Shown here one piece after another: positions 52,534-63,431 of a DNA stretch of 64,000 bases. Each line of letters opens with the position of its first letter. Within the stretch, counting starts at the first letter, position 1. The notes beneath the pieces are model-generated. The model saw nothing but the letters and a program-made list of their open reading frames with translations. It searched no databases and was not told the DNA's origin. A program made the translations under genes and the position numbers. Origin of the DNA: Paralichthys olivaceus (taxonomy: Eukaryota; Chordata; Actinopteri; Pleuronectiformes; Paralichthyidae); contig NC_091094.1 of the NCBI RefSeq assembly GCF_024713975.1, positions 18,374,501 through 18,438,500 on the forward strand, written 5' to 3'.

Positions 52534-53348
52534 GGGGGAGAAGGGGGCAGCTGTTTTGCTTGCTGATGTCAGGCCCTTCCCCTCTCCCTTGGCTTCACTT
52601 CAGCCCCTCTTACGCACGGGGGAGTGATCCGATAGAGCCTCTTTCACACACAGAAGATCTCTAGACTCTAACTCTGGACTTGAGAATGGCTCGATAGTTT
52701 TGATCTCACTTTTCCTGTCTGCTCCCGCCCCTCAGCTTGTTGTTTTGGGGTTTTTAAGTAAACAACTGGAGCAAATGGGCACAAGCATGAGACTTTCTTT
52801 TGTCAATCAGGATCTCTTATATCACCACATCTGTCCCAGATGTAAAAATGCCAGATGTAATGAACTCCACAGCCGTGACTGATAGGGCACATGACACCAT
52901 CATTAACGTCCTGTCTTTATTCCCTCAGTTGCACGCTGCTCTCTCTGCTGAAATGAAAACAATGATGGGCTCTGTGCTTAAATCTTACATCCTCGCTCCC
53001 TTCGTCAAATTCCTTCATACAGTTCTCTCTCTCTCTCACACACATACACATAACTGTTTTTCCTCAAACTGAGTTCACCAGACAAAATGCTGCTTTAAGC
53101 TGCAGGGTTTTTTAGGGTTGTGAGTGGAAAATCTCCCAACAATAAGCTCTTTCTGAAGCCATGTTTTTAGCCCCCAGTTAGATGATACAAAGCAGCCTTT
53201 GGTCTAAATAAAGTGAGACAAATCCACTACTGCGAGCTGAATGAAGTGACAAACCGACATGAGGCCATAAGTGAAAACTTTTAGCAACTTCAAACATGCC
53301 TCTGTGTGAGAGCAACAGCGATCTGCAGAGGAGGGTAGATGTCCATGA

Positions 53349-53388
53349 TGCACACACACACACACGCACACACACACACACACACACT
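53349..53388 (+). repeat. (CA)n microsatellite
   Basis: CA run with a CG interruption. Confidence 0.9.
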
Positions 53389-53399
53389 GATGACATTAC

Positions 53400-53830
53400 A
53401 TTGATTCCTGGGGGCTTACTCTGACCCCAACCATTACTTATTTCCCTAACCTTAACCTTAAGTGTAACCTTGACCTTATGATTTATATGAGGAATTGCTT
53501 TTTGACCCTATAAGGATGAGACAAGACAAGTTTTCACAGGCACATTATGTCCCCACAACATCAATAATACCTGGGCCACACACAAATTTGTACTTCTCTC
53601 TTAGTAAGGACACTTATTTGCATTATGCATTCCCTAGCCCCTTACCCTAACCTTAACCATCCAAACTAAATGCCTAACCCTAACCCTAACCTAATTCTAA
53701 CCTTAACTCTCAAACCAAGTCTTAACCCCGAACAGTTCATTAAAGGCGGGTCAGAAGTGAGGACTGGTCAAAATGTCCTCACTTTGCCAAAATGTCCACG
53801 TGGTCCTTACAAAGATAGCTGTACAAGAAC
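53400..53830 (+). repeat. CCCTAA/CCTTAA-rich repeat with interstitial telomere-like core
   Basis: Scattered CCCTAACCTTAACC words flank a core of three telomeric units (CCTAACCCTAACCCTAACC, 53673-53691). The block also has ATGTCCCCACAACATC and CTGGGCCACACACA. It resembles a common fish interspersed repeat rather than a chromosome-fusion scar. Confidence 0.6.
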
Positions 53831-56149
53831 ACACACACTGGCCTGCTGTACTGATTTCACATGTATATATCAAGTACAGTATTATGGCTAATTTCACTAA
53901 AACATCATGTTGGGGTCTAAAGAACGGTCTCTCTTTGTGACATGAGAGACCCTCCTGTGTGAATCAGCTGCTGACTCATGTTAACAGGGGTGGGGCGGGG
54001 GGGAGGAGCAGTTTGTTACCTTGTTGTGACCTAAAAAGACTTCGATGATCCAAAGATCAGCTTAAATTCAAGACCACTCGCTGCATACACAAAGAGTTAG
54101 GGATAATTTCCTGTGTGCATGCTCACAGCTAGACTCTACGGCTGGTGATGTCTGTCTGTTGGTGTTCCCACAGCATTTTGCTTACTACCATTACCAGGTC
54201 AATTTTTACTGAAGTTCAGGACTATATCATATAGTCAATGTAATCTAATGTGTTAATGTAGTCTATATGTACAAAAATATTTAGCCTATGCTAAGAGGTT
54301 GAACATTGAAAACATAACACAACTATCTACTTAACATGAGCACATTGTCTTGTAATTTTAAACAATTTAATACACTGGGGTTATCCTTTAACTAAGCACT
54401 GCTGTGACACTACAGCCTGAATCAAGGTGCTTTTCTTGACTTAAAGCTGCTCATTCCAGTCACACACGATAAAATGATGCTAAAGCATTTGTTTTTAGCT
54501 TTTTGATAGTTGTGATTAGGGCTGAGCAATATGATTAATTATTATGTCAGTCAAGTTCAGTAATTATCAAGACATTTAAAGTCTGATTGTTGCTCCAGAG
54601 TGAAGGTTGTGGTTTTAATCACCTCTTTATGAGCAGAGGATGACAAACAGTTGACAAACAGCAAAATATTTTACAAATCTGAGGTAGATCAATGTATTAT
54701 TTCTCGTCACTGTGCTTCCACCATGCATATATACAAATGTCATCAGTATATTGGACATTTTAATATATAAATTCAGTTTTATTGCCCTGCCCTAGGTGTG
54801 AGGGAGATTTAAATCAAATGAATTGTCATATAAATTTGTAGTTGTGAGTGTATAAATTGTATTTGACCAAATTAAATGAAGGGGGGATTGATGCATAACG
54901 CTGATAGTCACTGTCTTCTGACTCGCACACTTTATATCTGAATTATCACTAAAGTTAATAACTGACAACAAACCTTCAAAATGACCCTTCTAAATATCAG
55001 CAACCTGCCACAAGTTGAATGAGTCTAATTGTTCCGTGGAACATTGAGTCACTTTTGATACAACATTGTCTGAGACACACACACACACACCTGCTGCAGC
55101 TCAATGTTTCTTTTACTGTCCGTCTCTACAATGCTGATGTCTGCTGTGAAGGATGGCCTGCTGTTCAGAGGTCCTCAGGAGTCTTCTACTGCAGTGTGTG
55201 TGTGTGTGTGTGTGTGGGATGTGAAGCTCAGCAGGATCCTGACCAGCTGCCACCAGGAGCCCAGCCCTCAGCAGGAGGCTGCGACTGTAGAAACACTGAG
55301 GTAACGTTCTGCCCCACAGACCACACCAGGAGAACAATTGGCAGAGGAAAATGACCTTGTTTTTGCAGCACCATAAAGCGATGCATCTGATAATGCAACT
55401 CCCCTCACTGAATAAATCTAAAATGGCGTGCTGTCACAAAATGTGTGTCAGGCCTTGTCAGGTGAGGAGTTCACGGTTGGTCCTGTCTGTGAACATTTAA
55501 CTAGTAGAGACAATCACAAAATCTACTTCAAATGTCTACATGTACAGTAAGTTCTTTTTCCTGATGCTAAAAAACCACATACTATTTTAATGTGTCATGA
55601 CTCCCCATTTATTACAAATTGGAAGACAAGTTGACATAATCTCATGGAAACCCCCACAGTCCAGACTTTCTCCAAATATTTTTTTTCCCCCACTTGAGAA
55701 AGAGCGAGTGACTTTGACAGCTGCTGAGAATCTTTAAGACGGCTGGAGATGAGATCATGATGAGCTTTTAATGAAAATGATTATTTCATCAGGAGGTGGG
55801 GAGAAATAGACACATTATAACTGATGGCACTTAATTCTCAGAGTGAGGATCATGTTGCTGCTGCTTTTCTTTCAGTGTGGACATGAAAATCAGTCTTGCT
55901 GAACTGTATAGTCTTATTAATTACACTCCTCTCTTTGATAATCTGTCTATCAGCTCGAAAGAAGAAATTCAATCTGCGGTTTGCTGAATGGTGAATACAT
56001 GACAGGATTCACTTGCTCATTTTAATGAATTAATTGGTTTGATTCATTTTAAGCAATGAACTAAAAGGCTTAATGATGAATCGTTAGACTGAAAAAGACT
56101 AGACTACAGACGCTGCAATCATGCACTCCGCACTTTGGTCACCTCCTGT

Positions 56150-56285
56150 TACATTTATCCTTACTGTATTTATTGTATATATTCTGTGTCATTACATGTT
56201 TTCATGTTGTTTTATGTTGTTCCATGGGGCGTAGCAATACAAATTTCCTTGATCACGTTGAATGACAATAAAGGCAATCTGAATC
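56150..56285 (+). mobile_element. Non-LTR retrotransposon 3' tail
   Basis: The segment runs TTCCATGGGGCGTAGCAATA, CAAATTTCCTTGATCACG and GAATGACAATAAAGGCAATC TGAATCTG. It is the end of a LINE lying just beyond the likely eif4b 3'UTR. Confidence 0.6.
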
Positions 56286-56409
56286 TGTATTTTATCTAGG
56301 GATTATGAGAGTCAAGAAAAATAAAAGCTACATCTTCTGTCTTGTGCTCCGACCTTTCCACATCTGTAACCCACAAATGCACAAATTCATTGTATTCCCC
56401 CACTTTTTC

Positions 56410-56726
56410 CATTTATTTATTACAATTAATTCAATGTTATCCATCATTTTCCATGTGTCAGCAACTCCTTTTTTCCATTTTAAAACAAGTCCAGTACGTG
56501 ACTATTCTTTAGAACCTGAAAAGTCCTGGAGGTGGGGCAGAAGGAGGAGCGAGGGGGGAGGTTTCAAAGCAGAGGACAGGTTTGCAGGAGGAAAGGAAGG
56601 AAGGGTGGAGGAAGTGAGGTCTTCCCAGGAGATTTTTTTCATAAACTATGTGAGATTAATTTTGTTCTGCATTCATCGGTTTCTCTTCTTTCTTGCTCTT
56701 TTGGGCCGCGTCGTCGTTGACGCCAT
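56410..56726 (-). other. eif4b: Probable eif4b 3'UTR
   Basis: It follows the stop codon at 56729-56727. Overlapping AATAAA signals on minus at 56421-56416 and 56417-56412 would give a 3'UTR of about 0.3 kb. The exact end is not proven. Confidence 0.4.
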
Positions 56727-58373
56727 CTATTCAACATCCTCGACATCGTCTCCGTCCATTAGCAAAGCAGCGTACTTACTGGCTGAGCTGAATTTCTGAA
56801 AGAAAAAAAAACAATAAACATAGAACCTGGATCAGTACAGTATGTTGAACAAATGTGGCAAATACAGACAACGTTCTGTTCTTGAGAAGCATGAAAAACA
56901 TTGCGGTAGCGTCCGACGCTGTTGATTTTTCGGGACCACTGCATATAACAATATTAGGGTGTAAATAAATTTGGCAAATTTATAAATACAATTATTTTTG
57001 TCATTATCAAATCCTTATGAAAAAGGGTTGATATTTTACAGTGCAACTATAAATGTTATTAAAAATCACCATAAATAAAAAAAACCCCCACAAATATACA
57101 GACCTTGAATTAAAAGCGTTTGTTAAAGGTTCAGTGTGTAAGATTTAGATTAAAGGGATCCGTTGGCAGAAATTCAATAAGAAATAATCCTAGCGATGTT
57201 TTCACTAGTGTGCAATCATCTAAATTGTTGTTTCTCTAACATACAATGGGTTATTTATATATCAACATCGGGAGCAGGACCTCTCTATGGAGGCCGCCAG
57301 GTTTTTTACAGTAGTCTAAACTGGACAAACTAAAAACCTTTTGCGTCTGAAGGCTACCACAGGTTCTCGTTCATGTTTGGAAGGTGAGGGTGAGGTAAGG
57401 GGTATTCAGCCGCAACATGCAACTTCACCACTAGAAGTCACTAAATTCTACACTCTGAACCTTTAAATAAGATGTAAACATAAATACACATCTTTTCTGC
57501 AGTGTATTCTGTAAAATTAAAGTTTTCATGAAGTTTTCAAATCAGCAAAAACAAAAGCAGATACTGAAGTGACTGTGAAAGGCTCATCTTTGCTGATTTT
57601 TATTGACCAACTGATAAATCGTCTCGACTCTACGTTAAGGTAAACGATTTAGAGGGTGGGCTTATCCAGTTTACAAAAGGATGTTTTCTAAAAACTACAA
57701 TGTGTAAAAGGGAGAAACACAAAGCATCATGGAGACACTAAACTGGCAGGGAAAAACGTTTCAACCAGATTTTGCTGCCACTCAGTTAAGGACTTACGGG
57801 GGTTGGGGTTTCTCCGTATTTCTTTGGCTCTGGAGGTGGTCTGGAGTCTCTTCTGTTATCCTTTCTACAATCAGAACGAACACTAACGTTAAAACGTATT
57901 GGATTGGCCAGACACTGGAAAGTTCATGCTTTCCAAGAATCCTCAAACCAACACAGTTAAAAAGACAAAGAGCTTATTTTCATGTTCTGAACATTATCAT
58001 GAGGGCAAAACTCAGAAATGTTAATGCTCCTGCACTACACCTTTGGGATTGTAACTATTTGGTGTAAAAAGGGAAATGATTAAACATGAAACTGATGTCC
58101 TTGTTTCCCTAATGACCACAACACCAGGAACAATTCATGCATCAGCAGTTACAGAACTGAGCATAGGCCACTCTTTACAGATGACCAGTGAATGTCCTCC
58201 CTGCCTTCAGTGATCTGGAGTTGCCAAGCTTTGGATGGCTGACCTGTCTGCCTCCTTTCTTCGGTCTCTGTTTGGCCCCTCTCCTCGGCCCCGCCCTGCT
58301 CCAGGCCCTGCAGGCCCCCCTCGTGCCCGCGGGGGCCCCCGGTCCCGACGCACACCGTCAGCCTTGTTCTCAT
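56727..58373 (-). CDS. eif4b: eif4b C-terminal exons and stop
   Basis: Exon 58373-58244 is an RG-rich segment (DENKADGVRRDRGPPRARGG ...). Exon 57864-57798 is KDNRRDSRPPPEPKKYGETP. Exon 56795-56727 is KFSSASKYAALLMDGDDVED VE with TAG at 56729-56727. The last exon is easily missed because an antisense ORF covers it. The acidic C-terminus is shorter than in human (ends VEDVE). Confidence 0.93.
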
Positions 58374-61300
58374 CTTAAAGGAGAAGCCAGACAGTTAAGT
58401 AAAGGGAGGTTGTTGGACTTGATACAGTCGACTACACTCACAACACACTGCAGCGTCAGAAGCCACTGGGTTGGATTTAAAAGTTGTTAGTCACTGATGT
58501 CAGGCCAAATGAGAGGTGCACCACTGCTTGAATGCAAGTGGAGTCTGTGCAACAGAAGACACGTCTCATAAATTTGATAGTGGCTCACGTTATACCAGAG
58601 ATTTCCAAACAATTAGTAAAAGTAAGGCCAGTTCTGACACAGCAATGCAGATAATGGACCTTCTGATTAATTCTGAAAATCTTTTATTTCTAAGTCAGAA
58701 TCATGGTAGATTTGCATATGGTCCATATTTTGTACCATACTCATCACTTCTGATTATTTCCATTTTAACACAAATGATCGACATATTTTAGAGCTGGAAG
58801 ATGATCCCATGACCTTCTCTTTACTCAATATATTCATTATGACAGTTACTTCACAGTGTGAAAGGTAATTATAACAGCTGCTCTTACACCTCATGTGAAG
58901 GAGCTTGACTTTGTGAAAAAACACAGAAATTCTTTCGAATAATAGTGTCTCTCAAAATGTATAATAGGATGCTAAATATTCAACTTCACAAATTATAGAT
59001 TCCGGTCACCTCCTCCGGACCACAGGAGTTTTAAACCACCTTCATTTCTACATTTCAGGGTGAATGATCATGAAAAGAAGTGTGAGTGAGAAAAGGTTCT
59101 TATGAGAGAAAATTCAATCTGGTGCAGCCGCACTCCACTGGAGCAAAGTCCACAATCATCAAGGAAAAGAAACAAGGACACTGCGTAGATTGTGGACAAC
59201 AGTCCCAAATGCAATTTTATATATGGGCAGTCAGATGTTTAAAAAAAATTACACTTTCAGATACAATCTACACAGGTTGAGTAGAGAGCGTTTTGGGTTA
59301 GCGGTGGTGCTGTAGACATAGCGGTGCCAGTTGGTGCGCATGCCAAAACATTTGTTTAATATCTCAAAAACGATTGTATGGGCTGCTGTGTCATTTGTCA
59401 CTGTGCCAAATAAAAGGTCAAACATTTCCACTCATCCAACACTTCATGACAGAACGTCACTAAAATCAATGATTGAATTCCCATCAGCTCTTAAAATCGG
59501 ATGTTTAATATGCTCACATTACAATGTCACCATACTACACATTGTTAGCATGAAAACATCAACAGCTGTGGACATGCATGCCGTCATGAGCTTTTTAGCT
59601 CAAAGAACTGCCGAGGCTAATGCGAAGAGTCTGAGATGTCCTAAAAAGGCCACCATACAGAGAATATACTGTTGTGATAAACATAACATGGCTTTTCCAC
59701 TGGTGATAAATTGTTTTGCTTAGTTAGTGGTAAGAATAAAAAAAACAGCAATGTTGTGTGATGCCCCTTTACAGTATCGCAGGCTGACTTATTGAGTTGA
59801 TCAAATTCAAAGTCGCCATTATCTCATAGCTTTGCAGATGTATGCAAGTGTTTGTGTTTACAGAAATATCTTCCTTCCTCAGCTTCCTGTGTTTTTGTTG
59901 AGTCCTTTTATAGTTGCACTGTCTCTTGGTTGTTCAATTGCATTCAAGCTTAATGTGGGGTTTGGTTAGGGTGAAATTCCACTTTGCCTAGCACTCATCA
60001 GTCGTCCTTACCCTTTCCAGATTCTCTTTCATCCGCAGAACTTGAGGAGCTATAAAAAAAGAAAGTGAGGACAATGAGGAAAAGGAATAAAGACACCAAT
60101 AACCTGTGACAGACTTTATCGTTTTTGAAATAATAGTTTCTGTTCCCTAACTTTATTCTCACCTGAGCTTGGGAGGAAGTGAACCACTTGGGGAGACAGG
60201 AGAGACTGGAGGTCGTCCTTCACCCTCACTAGAGCCTGTGTTGACGACACCTCTCTTAGCCCAGGCATTCTCCTTGGGAGGAGGTGCAGGCATCACCTTC
60301 AGTGGCTCCTTGGAGGAGCTGGTAGAGGGGGGGCGTGAGGATGGCCCAGGGGAGGAGGGTTCACCTTCTCTCCCGCTAAAAACCTCATTGTCGCCAGAGC
60401 GATCACTATCTCCACACCGAGACGCTGACAATAGAAAAAAAAAAGGACTTAATTTTAAGTCCTGGATTGACTAAAAGTTGAATGTTGAGGACAGGACACA
60501 CAGTCTCTTCTGGTTTACAAGTATAATATAGATTTCGAGTTAAATATAAATGAAATTCAAAGGTGTCTTACCCCTTCCGGAAGTGCTTCCTGGCTGTGAA
60601 GACTCACTTCCTGTGCGAGATCGCTCAGTATGAGATTCCTCATTGCGCCAGCTTGGGTCTCTGAAAATGAAAAAAATAAATTTTTGTTTGTATGTACTTT
60701 GACAAAATAAATTGCTAAAATTACGTGATGACCATCCATGTCAGTCCCTGACCTGTCTCGCAACTTTCTGTCAGGTCCGCGGCCTTTGTCCTCCTCCAGC
60801 TGCCTCTGCAGTCTTTCTTCCTCCTTCTTCAGCCTCTCTTCTACCTCTCTTTCCTTGGCTGCTGTGTCAACAGGCTTGGCTGCGCCAAAGATGGATGAGG
60901 CCCTGCTGCTGGAGCTTGGAGCAGCAGCGGGGGAAGTACCGCCGCCGCTGCCACCACCAATGCTGCCTCCTCCTCCACCACCGCCGCCACCACCACCGCC
61001 GCCGCCGCCGCCACCAGCTTCCTCCTCCTTGGGCACGCTGCGGGGCTTAAGGTTCAGCTTGGGTCTCTGCTGAGGAGCTTGAGTGAGCACAGCACAGGAT
61101 GATAATCATTATTATAGTTTTTATTTTCAAGATCAATATATTGATTGGATTTGGGACAACTATAATACTAATGCAAACACCAACAGTGAAGTCTTACCAC
61201 CTCTGTCTTCACGCCTCTCATCCCGTCTTTCATACTTGTCATCACGGTCACCATAACGATCCCTGTCCCCATAACGATCACCGCTACCCCGACTGTCATC

Positions 61301-63431
61301 ATAGTCACGGCGGAAGCCACTGCCAAAGGCACGACGACCACCTCCTCCACCACCACCACCACCACGAGAGTCGAAACCTGACAGGATGGCAGGGACACAA
61401 GGGAAAAAAGGTAAATGAAAATAGGAACTTAAAAAGATGATGAGAACAGGAAATGCTGCCAAAAGCCTGATTAAGATTGCAGCTAAACAATCCAGAGGTC
61501 ATGGAAATCAATTATTCCATTAGAGTGGGAATGTAAAAAATGTACATAGTTTATATATTTCTTAAAAAAAAGACAGAGCAGCCAAAGAAATGCACTATTA
61601 CTCACCTCCTCTGTCGTAGTCTCTGCGGTCCCTGTCGTCATAGCGATCACGGTAGCGGTCTCTTCCTCCTTCATAACGATCACCGTCCCGCCGTGGTCCA
61701 TCTCTGAAACGATCCGACTCGTAGCGGTCCCGTGATCCTGCAAAAAGTTTTAATGGATGATAAAGTTGGATCACATATCCTCTGCCAATGACTCAATGGC
61801 TTCTGGTTATATATCTACAACCTGGTTAGACTGGAATTGACTGATAAGTCCCTTCTATCCAAAACTACACTACAAACAAAAACATTTCTGACTCACTCTC
61901 TCCAAAGGCATCATCTCTCTTGGGAGGTCCATCATCATCTGAACTGGGCCGAGCCCTCCAGTCACTGTCCGTCTTATCAGGACCCATGTCCGCCATCCGT
62001 CCACCCCTGTCTCGGCCTCCCATAAGTCCACTGTCTCTTTCTGAAGTGTGAAAAGGTGACATCAACTTTAATTATACAATATGAAGGTAGAAGGGTGTAC
62101 TTCTATTTGCTCAATTACTCCAAAGACAAAGAGGAGCCTTGCAGCACCAAAAGGACAGAAAAAATACACAAAAATATAAGTTAGCATGTACCTTTATCAT
62201 TTGACTGGTCTGCAATATCCACGCGAATCCTTCGGTTCCCTAAATTCTGTTGAACAGATAGAGGGAACAAATTGTGACTCTCTGATTACACTTTCATGAA
62301 AAAAAGGAAACTGACTGTCATCTAAAAATTAAAGCATAAATGATAAAACTATACGATCGTAATGCAATACAGCTCAAAAATACTAGTCTAAGATTTTATT
62401 GTGTCATTCAATTATGGCAAAACTTGTACAGACATACAATAGTAATAGTTCTGGGTGTAAAAATCTAAATGCAGAGATTTGAAACACAGTTTTTGCTGCA
62501 TCATCTCACCTCCTCATTGAGACTGAGGGCCCTTAAGAGGGAATCCACATCATCAAATTCAGCATAACCAAAGCCCTTCAGCCTCTCTGGGTTACTGGGC
62601 TCTCGAGGCAGACGCACTGCACTGATCTGAAGATTAAGACAGAGACAGAATAAAAAACAGACAATGTGCTGATCTGGACTTCACTCTTATAAATCCAGGA
62701 TATCGTAAGAGCACTATGCAGATACAAAATCAGGAAGAAATGGGCTGACTTGGGGATGGAGGACATTCCATAGTCCTTTCTTTAATTTCTGTCATTACCA
62801 TAGATAAGAAATGTTCAGGTTTGGTTGCAACCATTTTAAGCAATATGTCCTACAGAGCTATGATGAGCCATCTGCAGACGACACAGAAGTAATCCAAGTG
62901 ATATTTTAACTAAAAACTGGATGTTTTATGGCCACTCGAGACTTTTTTTTGCTACTGCTGAAAAAGGACACTGACCAGCTTGGCCTTTGGAGGCTCTGTT
63001 ATCTTTTCTTCAACATTCCTGACTATATAAGGAAACTGATAATTGATGAGACTAGATGTTCTTTTAATTTCAGGTTACAGGTGTTATATGGAGCAATAGA
63101 GACTAATTGAAACCGTCTCTTGTGTTTTCCTTGCTGTGCAGCTTTGCAAAACAAAGAAGCAGTAACTGTTACCACCAAGTGCTATCTGTTTTATCCTGCA
63201 CACTGCATGTGCGTGTTACACCTACTGCCAAGCCGCGGAAGAAATCTTTGATCGACTCTTCGGTGACTTCATAGGGCAGGTTGCCCAGGAAGGCTGTGTA
63301 CGGCGGGCTGCGGGGCAGTCGAGACCGGTCGACGTTGGGTTCACGGGCTGAGCGAGGTGCTGTGGGCAGGATGGAGCGGTCAATTGCTGGTGCCCGGTAC
63401 GAGTCCTCCTCTGTGTGCCACGAAGTCGAGA
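56727..63431 (-). CDS. eif4b: Eukaryotic translation initiation factor 4B, all but N-terminal exon(s)
   Basis: eIF4B is a cytosolic RNA-binding cofactor that stimulates the eIF4A helicase during 48S assembly. Thirteen exons sum to 1814 nt (603 residues in window); human eIF4B is 611 residues, and about 60 N-terminal ones lie off the right edge. Exons, in transcript order: 63431-63226, 62626-62510, 62246-62192, 62040-61897, 61737-61606, 61377-61198, 61077-60753, 60660-60572, 60424-60163, 60049-60012, 58373-58244, 57864-57798, 56795-56727. All phases agree. The order is RRM, then the Asp/Arg/Tyr/Gly-rich DRYG region, then an RPKLNLKPR block with a Gly-17 tract, SIFGAAKPVDTAAKEREVEE, the RSRTGSESS phosphosite region, and the C-terminal FSSASKYAAL with an acidic end. 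Confidence 0.97.
57123..57466 (+). mobile_element. MITE family C with 26-bp terminal inverted repeats
   Basis: The left end TTAAAGGTTCAGTGTGTAAG ATTTAG (57123-57148) and the right end CTAAATTCTACACTCTGAAC CTTTAA (57441-57466) match as inverted repeats with 3 differences in 26. It is 344 bp with no ORF and lies in the last eif4b intron. This element type is very common in fish. Confidence 0.8.
58374..60011 (-). other. eif4b: eif4b intron
   Basis: This 1.6-kb AT-rich intron has no repeats I recognise with certainty and no supported exon. A 130-codon plus-strand ORF at 59331-59723 has no recognisable motif and is judged chance. Confidence 0.6.
60012..60660 (-). CDS. eif4b: eif4b phosphosite and Pro/Ser-rich exons
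   Basis: Exon 60660-60572 carries DPSWRNEESHTERSRTGSES. RSRTGS is the equivalent of human Ser422, the site of S6K/RSK/Akt kinases, and DPSW is the equivalent of Ser406. Exon 60424-60163 carries EPLKVMPAPPPKENAWAKRG. Exon 60049-60012 is SSSADERESGK. Confidence 0.95.
60753..61077 (-). CDS. eif4b: eif4b exon with Gly-17 tract
   Basis: It encodes PQQRPKLNLKPRSVPKEEEA, then 17 consecutive Gly (codons GGC, GGT, GGA mixed), SIGGGSGGGTSPAAAPSSSS, RASSIFGAAKPVDTAAKERE, and a charged helix VEERLKKEEERLQRQLEE. The Gly tract replaces a short Ser/Thr/Asp stretch of human eIF4B. Confidence 0.96.
61198..62040 (-). CDS. eif4b: eif4b DRYG-rich exons
   Basis: Exons are 62040-61897 (MADMGPDKTDSDWRARPSSD ...), 61737-61606 (SRDRYESDRFRDGPRRDGDR ...) and 61377-61198 (FDSRGGGGGGGGGRRAFGSG, RYGDRDRYGDRDDKYERRDE). 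In human eIF4B this repeat region drives self-association and eIF3 binding. Confidence 0.96.
62192..63431 (-). CDS. eif4b: eif4b RRM exons
   Basis: Exon 63431-63226 holds SWHTEEDSYRAPAIDRSILP, then PPYTAFLGNLPYEVTEESIK (RNP2, FLGNLP). Exon 62626-62510 holds ISAVRLPREPSNPERLKGFG and YAEFDDVDSLL (RNP1, KGFGYAEF). Exon 62246-62192 ends the RRM with NLGNRRIRVDIADQ. This RRM is nearly invariant among vertebrates, so the gene identity is secure. Confidence 0.97.

Larger units (their letters stand above)
45210..56726. other. Spacer between tns2 C1 exons and eif4b, with tns2 5' introns
   Basis: No complete gene is recognised. The region holds two MITE B copies, many CA/GA microsatellites, an interstitial telomere-like repeat (53640-53720) and a LINE tail (56150-56285). 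It must also contain tns2 first exon(s) and the eif4b 3'UTR. A 123-codon plus ORF at 49613-49984 has no recognisable similarity. Confidence 0.6.

Noticed and set aside
51955..52566. 203-codon plus-strand ORF
   Set aside because: Composition is Pro/Ser/Leu/His from a CT-rich strand, with no domain, no splice context and overlapping ORFs in other frames; it is the complement of GA-rich DNA.
56305..56799. 164-codon plus-strand ORF ending AAYLLAELNF
   Set aside because: The end is the exact antisense of the last eif4b exon; the rest is low-complexity 3'UTR and flank.
61099..61440. His-rich plus-strand ORF (113 codons)
   Set aside because: It is antisense of the Asp/Arg/Gly-rich eif4b exon; the His repeats are the complement of GAT/GGT codons.
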